DNA of 47,687 bases from Nodosilinea sp. WJT8-NPBG4. GTDB lineage: Bacteria; Cyanobacteriota; Cyanobacteriia; Phormidesmidales; Phormidesmidaceae. How positions within the stretch are numbered: the first letter of the stretch is position 1; each line of letters opens with the position of its first letter. The stretch covers positions 1 to 47,687 of the forward strand of contig JAHHHQ010000002.1 in the NCBI GenBank assembly GCA_019359285.1, in the 5' to 3' direction. Shown one piece after another: positions 44,055 through 47,687 of this stretch. Under the pieces are notes generated by a model, which saw nothing but the letters and a program-made list of their open reading frames with translations, had not been told where the DNA came from and made no database searches. The position numbers and the translations under genes are program-made.

Positions 44055-44066
44055 AGAAACTTAGCG
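44008..44066 (+). repeat. Structured repeat, copy A
   Basis: The segment begins GTTTGGACGCCTGGCCGCTC and runs to about 44066. It is related, base for base, to copy B at 44666-44725, with roughly three quarters of positions identical by eye. The central hairpin CCGC-TCG-GTGG (44022-44032) is kept in both copies, with a change from GTGG to GCGG that preserves pairing through a G-T wobble. That points to RNA structure. The two copies flank the 92-aa gene. Confidence 0.75.
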
Positions 44067-44202
44067 ATAGCAAAGTGCGGTGTGGGGTCTTTGGAGTGCT
44101 GCCCCTCTTCGCTGAAACAATACTAATAAGGTTTTCCTGATGCACGGATCGCATTATTCTGCGGAATCTGTCATTATTCAAGCCTTAACTGGGGTTTAGG
44201 CC

Positions 44203-44481
44203 ATGCCTGCAAAAGGTGAAATCGACATTACGGTTAAATTCAGCGGTATCCCAATAGCCACTGCTGCTCCTGGTGGAGTTACCAAAATCGAAATGTACTG
44301 TAACGGCTATATTGTCTTAGCCGATATCAAAACCAAAACGTTCAAACGCTTTATTGAGAAGACGATGGAGTATGACTATTGGGAAGGCATCGTAAGCGGC
44401 AAGCTTTATCATATTCAAGGCCATCAGCTAATGCTTACCCACGCTGGCCTCCACTGTCGTGAAAAGAAAACAGCAGGCTAG
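44203..44481 (+). CDS. Small conserved-looking protein of unknown function
   Basis: This 92-residue protein begins MPAKGEIDITVKFSGIPIAT. Two beta-rich halves are seen: IEMYCNGYIVLADIKTKTFKRFIEK (about 36-60) and YDYWEGIVSGKLYHIQGHQLMLTHAGLHCREKK (about 64-90). The pattern 'G-x-I-x-I-x-[IV]-x-F ... C-x-G-x-[IV] ... IxxKxxKR ... WxxIVSGKL' resembles small cyanobacterial proteins annotated near fertility-inhibition FinO-like genes. That is a weak memory, and no FinO gene is here. It lies between two copies of a structured repeat. Confidence 0.65.
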   Translation: MPAKGEIDITVKFSGIPIATAAPGGVTKIEMYCNGYIVLADIKTKTFKRFIEKTMEYDYWEGIVSGKLYHIQGHQLMLTHAGLHCREKKTAG

Positions 44482-45022
44482 GGGGGAGACAGGCTACAAG
44501 CAAAGCAGCCTCATCCCAAAACAGGATGGCAACAGGCAGGCTGACTCAAAGGTTGCAGAGGAGCTATCTCTATGGAGGGTAGGTTGCTTGGAATGGCGCG
44601 GAGAGAGCTAGGCCAAGCAACGACGTGGAGTAAGTCTGCTGAGTGCGATCGCAGATCCTGAGAAGGTTTGAACGCCTGTCCGCTCAGCGGGGGATTGCGG
44701 CGGGGGCTTTAGAGAGAAAGTTGGCTAGAACGGTCTGGCTCAGCTAGGGAACACCTTTCGCCGGCTTAGAGGCGTAAAATAGCGTCCCCTGCGTTGGTCG
44801 CCCATAGAGGTTCTGTCTACACCGAGCCAGCGAAAAACCAAGGCTGCATTGCTTGAGCAGGCTTACCTGGCCTCCAAAACGCGATCGCACCCCCAACCCG
44901 ATACGGCTGAGCCTTTTGGCGCTAGCATTCGCTAAACGACCTGGACATCACCCTAGCGGCAATAGACATACGCAGCGCAGATGCTTACGATCTGCAGTAG
45001 CGACTCTAAAAATTCACGCCCA
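44482..45022. other. Intergenic region holding repeat copy B
   Basis: About 540 bases contain the second structured repeat (44666-44725) and no convincing gene. A frame that runs into 44853-45038 on the plus strand overlaps the next gene's start and looks fortuitous. The promoter of the 157-aa protein gene at 45023 should be in the last 100 bases. Confidence 0.5.
44666..44725 (+). repeat. Structured repeat, copy B
   Basis: The segment starts GTTTGAACGCCTGTCCGCTC and keeps the same order of blocks as copy A: ACGCCTG, CCGCTC-GCGG hairpin (44680-44690), GGGGGCTTT, then GAGAAAG. The hairpin CCGC-TCA-GCGG pairs perfectly where copy A has a wobble pair. The GGAAACA upstream of copy A has no counterpart here, so B is not a second Yfr2-like RNA on present evidence. 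Confidence 0.75.
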
Positions 45023-45496
45023 ATGCCCCCAACCCTGAATGAACTCCTTTCCCTCGAAATTTTTGAACAAATCAAAAGCAAAGCAGGCGCTCCCTTTGAC
45101 AACACCCATCTAGCTGTGCTGACACTGACTGGAGCGACCTACGTCCAAGGGTTTGTGGTTTTGAATAACGGGCAGTATGAGCCTATCGAACACGCCTGGA
45201 TTGAATTGGGTGAAGATATCATTGACCCGACGCTACCGCATATAAATAAGGCTCGGCAAGAAATCTACTACTTTCCCGCCCAGAGCCTCAGCATCAAGGC
45301 ATTAAAAGCCTCTATTGAAGAGGCCCGGGAAGATTACCCAGAGGATCCTCCGCTGCCGATTTACGGTGCTCCACCCTACGAGTATTACGGTGACGTGATG
45401 CTAGGGGGAAAAGACTACGTGAATGCTTATCAAGCAGCCAAATTAAAGAGCACAGAACTCAAGACAGCTAGAGCAGAACGCAAACAAAAAACCTGA
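45023..45496 (+). CDS. Protein with an 'HAWIE...IIDPT' motif, unknown function
   Basis: I choose the ATG at 45023 (MPPTLNELLSLEIFEQIK), about 157 residues; a frame 14 codons longer starts in an unlikely place. The middle carries TYVQGFVVLNNGQYEPIEHAWIELGEDIIDPTL (about 38-70), a His ... Asp arrangement in 'HAWIE-x(4)-IIDPT'. It recalls the His/Asp part of transglutaminase- or papain-like cysteine peptidase folds. No catalytic Cys is evident before it, so activity is doubtful. The tail is Lys/Arg/Ala-rich. The gene lies in the AT-richer accessory stretch. Function unknown. Confidence 0.6.
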   Translation: MPPTLNELLSLEIFEQIKSKAGAPFDNTHLAVLTLTGATYVQGFVVLNNGQYEPIEHAWIELGEDIIDPTLPHINKARQEIYYFPAQSLSIKALKASIEEAREDYPEDPPLPIYGAPPYEYYGDVMLGGKDYVNAYQAAKLKSTELKTARAERKQKT

Positions 45497-45655
45497 CGTT
45501 GTCAAAGCATTATGCCTGTTTGACTAAAGCTAAGAAGTCTTTGTAAAACTGGAGAAACCTGCTATTTGTGCCAAGCTGCTGCAATTTTCAAAAGGGGGGT
45601 TGGGGTTGATAAGGATGGTACTTGACCGCAAGTAATCTGGCTGAAAGGTTAAGCC

Positions 45656-45671
45656 CTGTAAACGTTTACAG
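45656..45671. promoter_or_regulatory. 16-bp palindrome resembling a LacI-family operator
   Basis: CTGTAAACGTTTACAG is a perfect palindrome with central CG, and contains TGTAAACGTTTACA. That form matches the general shape of LacI/GalR-family operators and of the CcpA cre site (central CG, flanking A/T). No LacI-type regulator is encoded in the window and no promoter is assigned next to it. It lies between the 157-aa protein gene and the small minus-strand ORF. Confidence 0.35.
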
Positions 45672-45697
45672 AGGTTTCTAGATCAGCAAGCTACAGG

Positions 45698-45856
45698 CTA
45701 GGACGGATAGGTGGTGAATGCAAGCGAAAACGGCTGCATGTCCTCAAAAGAGCAGAAGAAGATAGTGGCCATTAGTAGAACGGTATAAGCTGCGATCGCA
45801 CTAAGCACCCGTAAGGGTCTTACCCTAGTCCACGTAATGGGCTGAGTGTTTTTCAT
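45698..45856 (-). CDS. Small single-helix membrane peptide
   Basis: This 52-residue ORF starts with ATG 45856. AGGA lies six bases upstream (CCCAGGAAACCAG), a good Shine-Dalgarno. It reads MKNTQPITWTRVRPLRVLSA, then a hydrophobic helix (about 18-35, LSAIAAYTVLLMATIFF) and FEDMQPFSLAFTTYPS. The basic N-terminus and one membrane helix are what a real small membrane protein would show. No family is recognised. Confidence 0.5.
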   Translation of the reverse strand: MKNTQPITWTRVRPLRVLSAIAAYTVLLMATIFFCSFEDMQPFSLAFTTYPS

Positions 45857-46009
45857 CTGGTTTCCTGGGCACCTTTGCTTAAAATGCCTAGAGACGAAAA
45901 ATCTATTACTGTTGTTAGGTAAGGGTATTAGCTAACAAAAAGCTCCAGCGATCGCCTTTTTTATTGATATCGAGGTTGTAATCTACGCTGGCAACGGCCT
46001 TCGCTGCCC

Positions 46010-46720
46010 CTAAGAAATCCTTTCCATTTTCAAGGGGATTTCCTTAATCAGCCCATTCTCCACAGTGACTTGATAAACCGTTGTATCAGCATGAGCAGAA
46101 ATAGCCTTAAAAACTCGATCTCCCTTGAAATGTAAAGCACTCCACTCCGGAATGCCATAGCCTGGTTCCACTTCACCAGTTTTCAAAAAGCGATGATAAG
46201 TTGGTTGACGTTCGGATTCTGCATTGTAATGGGGACAGCAACTGCCTGGAAACCATCCAAGACATTCCATGACTTCTAATCTATTAGCCCATGCATCAGT
46301 GATTCCCTGCTGAAACCAACAAATAGCTCCAGCACTACTGCCTGACAAAATAATTCCGCTTGACCATGCCTGACGGAGGATATCTGGCACTCCCCATTCC
46401 CTCCAGACGGCAAGCATACTTTTAGTATTTCCCCCACCTATATAGATAACATCCTGCGCTAAAAGAGTGGATTCTAAATCGGGTGTTTGCTTGAAAAGTG
46501 GCACATGAACAGGGCGGCAGTTCAAACTATTAAATGCCCTATAAAATTTCTCAATGTAGGAATCTGAGTCTCCAGTTGCGGTTGCCAAAAGACAAACTTT
46601 TGGCAATTGGGAATTCTTGCTTTGACTCAGAATGTATCGTTCTAAAGCCAGATCGTTCGTGATTGCGGAAAAGCCACCACCGCCTGCTGCAATGATTTGA
46701 CCTACCATCTTCTGAGACAT
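46010..46720 (-). CDS. Peptidase E-like serine peptidase (family S51)
   Basis: This 236-residue protein has features of S51 peptidases: QIIAAGGGGF at the N-terminus, VIYIGGGNTKSML (about 91-103) and the nucleophile in SGSSAGAICWFQQG (Ser129). The second His lies in CCPHYNAESER. Family members include peptidase E, which cleaves Asp-Xaa dipeptides, and cyanophycinase. This protein is nearer to peptidase E by its short length and single-domain form. ATG 46720 directly follows GGAGG with no spacer; the in-frame ATG at 46708 with GGAGG twelve bases upstream is an alternative. A role in using cyanophycin-derived Asp-Arg dipeptides is possible but only inferred. Confidence 0.85.
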   Translation of the reverse strand: MSQKMVGQIIAAGGGGFSAITNDLALERYILSQSKNSQLPKVCLLATATGDSDSYIEKFYRAFNSLNCRPVHVPLFKQTPDLESTLLAQDVIYIGGGNTKSMLAVWREWGVPDILRQAWSSGIILSGSSAGAICWFQQGITDAWANRLEVMECLGWFPGSCCPHYNAESERQPTYHRFLKTGEVEPGYGIPEWSALHFKGDRVFKAISAHADTTVYQVTVENGLIKEIPLKMERIS

Positions 46721-46854
46721 CCTCCAAAATACATCTAATTACACTCAAGAAAATCTTTCACTTAAGGAGTATTGAGCAAAGCCTAGCTCCCAGCCAACAC
46801 CTGATCTACAACCCCGCTGCCCGGTACTAGTCGAGGCGATCTCCCTGTCTCAGT

Positions 46855-47445
46855 TCAACGTTCAACCGGACGTAGGCCAACCGGACGTGAACTGCCCCGC
46901 AGGATCCAAACAATCAAAATTGCAGTCACAACGCTGTAGACCAATATGCCAATAGGCGGGTTGAAAATCACCAGGTTTGGCTGATTCAAAACGAGCGGAA
47001 TCTGCGCTACTCCGGCAATCAGCCAAGCAATCGACCTGGACGAAAACCGCCGCAGCAGAAACCATTGGGCGATCGCGGTTCCTGCCCAAATTGCGGCCGA
47101 TGCAATGTCTAGGCTATCACCGCCCGATAATCCGACTCCGCTAGTAATAGCAGCCCCAATTGCTCCACCTGCCAATGTCGCGCCAAACCAGTGAGCGATC
47201 GGCAAGTAGTGCTTTAGCAGCAAGCCCTGAGCCGCCCCAACCGCTGGCGTGAGCAGCAGCGACATCAGGGCTAAAAAGACAATAGAACCCACCGGGCCCT
47301 CATTGGTGCCTTCGATCGCTAAGCCCAGTTGACCAGCAGTAAACCAGCTAATGTATAGCGCCACAAACGCACCGGCAAAGATGGCGATTGTGCTCACTAG
47401 CCACCACAGCAAACCAAATCTCCAATTAACCCTGTGACTTGACAT
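46855..47445 (-). CDS. Integral membrane protein, unknown
   Basis: This 196-residue protein has about five hydrophobic helices (about 12-35, 52-72, 85-105, 115-130, 138-150 and 160-180, one perhaps re-entrant). The loops are Gly/Ala-rich, and the C-terminus is Arg-rich (RGSSRPVGLRPVER). No conserved motif or catalytic residues are recognised. It stands between the peptidase E gene and the IS1 end, in the same direction as the peptidase. It may belong to a permease-like family, but no support is visible. Confidence 0.65.
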   Translation of the reverse strand: MSSHRVNWRFGLLWWLVSTIAIFAGAFVALYISWFTAGQLGLAIEGTNEGPVGSIVFLALMSLLLTPAVGAAQGLLLKHYLPIAHWFGATLAGGAIGAAITSGVGLSGGDSLDIASAAIWAGTAIAQWFLLRRFSSRSIAWLIAGVAQIPLVLNQPNLVIFNPPIGILVYSVVTAILIVWILRGSSRPVGLRPVER

Positions 47446-47596
47446 AGATTCTGCCTACTCACAATTGCCTCATCCTATATCCAACCTACGTGAATCGTGA
47501 AAATCTGTATGGGCGGAAGTCTCGTAGGCAGGGCAAGATGCCCGTTACAATTCCTTTTTCGGCGTTGCATAATTAGATGAGTTAGGGTAATCTGCG

Positions 47597-47687
47597 ATGC
47601 AGTGTCCAGAATGCGGAGCTACTCACATCCGTAAGAATGGTAAGAGGAAAGGTAAACAAAACCACATCTGTGTAGCCTGCGGTCGTC
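47597..47687 (+). CDS. IS1-type transposase, N-terminal part (partial)
   Basis: An ATG at 47597 opens MQCPECGATHIRKNGKRKGK, followed by QNHICVACGR, and runs off the right edge. The CxxC ... CxxC zinc finger with 'IRKNG' is the opening of IS1-family transposases common in cyanobacteria. The left end of the element should lie within about 100 bases upstream, near 47520-47590. Confidence 0.85.
   Translation, partial: MQCPECGATHIRKNGKRKGKQNHICVACGR

Larger units (their letters stand above)
45497..46009. other. Region between the 157-aa protein and peptidase E
   Basis: About 510 bases contain the 16-bp palindrome at 45656-45671 and the small minus-strand ORF at 45698-45856. The rest shows no gene. 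A poly-T stretch (45953-45959, after GCGATCGCC) near the end of the region could belong to a transcript end. Confidence 0.5.

Noticed and set aside
43867..44181. Minus-strand ORF upstream of the P450 gene
   Set aside because: Composition is poor and it runs antisense to the structured repeat; it is probably a shadow.
44008..44725. CRISPR array or retron from the repeated structured units
   Set aside because: There are only two imperfect copies 600 bases apart, with no spacers, cas genes or reverse transcriptase.
46010..46720. Peptidase E-like gene as cyanophycinase (cphB)
   Set aside because: It is in the S51 family and cphA is in the window. However, it is short, lies 24 kb from cphA and has the peptidase E pattern rather than the longer cyanophycinase form.

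Overview
The window is chromosomal DNA from a cyanobacterium. The palindrome GCGATCGC (HIP1) recurs throughout, and the gene content is typical of the phylum: cyanophycin synthetase, a DevBCA-type exporter, a cyAbrB regulator, DUF1995, DUF3285 and DUF309 proteins, and a prfB-DUF3285-ybeY-dgkA-trpG run. The GC-rich coding style and gene set suggest a filamentous Leptolyngbya/Nodosilinea/Phormidium-like lineage; that is an inference, since no rRNA or tRNA gene was found.

Layout. 0-2.3 kb: the 3' end of an IS630-type transposase running into a two-gene membrane/coiled-coil operon. 2.5-6.0 kb: an FkbM methyltransferase, a coiled-coil protein, a zinc-ribbon-like membrane protein and a ProA-like protein whose catalytic Cys position is Val. 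6.1-7.9 kb: a 50-bp palindrome, an AT-richer glycosyltransferase 61 gene and an empty stretch. 8-16 kb: an envelope/export locus (devB, two devC-type permeases, devA, a FecR-domain protein and a divergent outer-membrane barrel). 16-19 kb: a VOC-fold membrane protein, an ECF sigma-like protein and an exported TPR protein. 19-24 kb: cphA, a DUF1995 gene and a cysteine desulfurase. 24-26 kb: two tandemly duplicated family 2 glycosyltransferases. 26.5-33 kb: housekeeping genes (DUF309, glmM, prfB with its programmed +1 frameshift, DUF3285, ybeY, dgkA, trpG/pabA). 33-38 kb: a Uma2 nuclease-fold protein, a CrtI-type phytoene desaturase, an exported MBL-fold protein and pepP. 38.3-41.4 kb: an apparent operon of a DUF1190 lipoprotein, a glutathionylspermidine-synthase-like ATP-grasp ligase and a putative diiron enzyme. 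41.5-47.7 kb: an AT-richer accessory stretch with cyAbrB, a membrane-anchored cytochrome P450, small unknown genes, structured repeats, a small membrane peptide, a peptidase E homologue and the first codons of an IS1-type transposase.

The strongest candidates for something undescribed are: the lipoprotein/ATP-grasp/diiron operon; the Cys-less ProA paralogue with its membrane partner; the one-DevB, two-DevC, one-DevA exporter with a translationally coupled ORF between the permease genes; a bacterial-type CrtI in a cyanobacterium; and the pair of structured repeats around the 92-aa gene. Transposase pieces at both ends mark the window as bordered by mobile DNA. All functions are read from motifs by eye; no database search was run.
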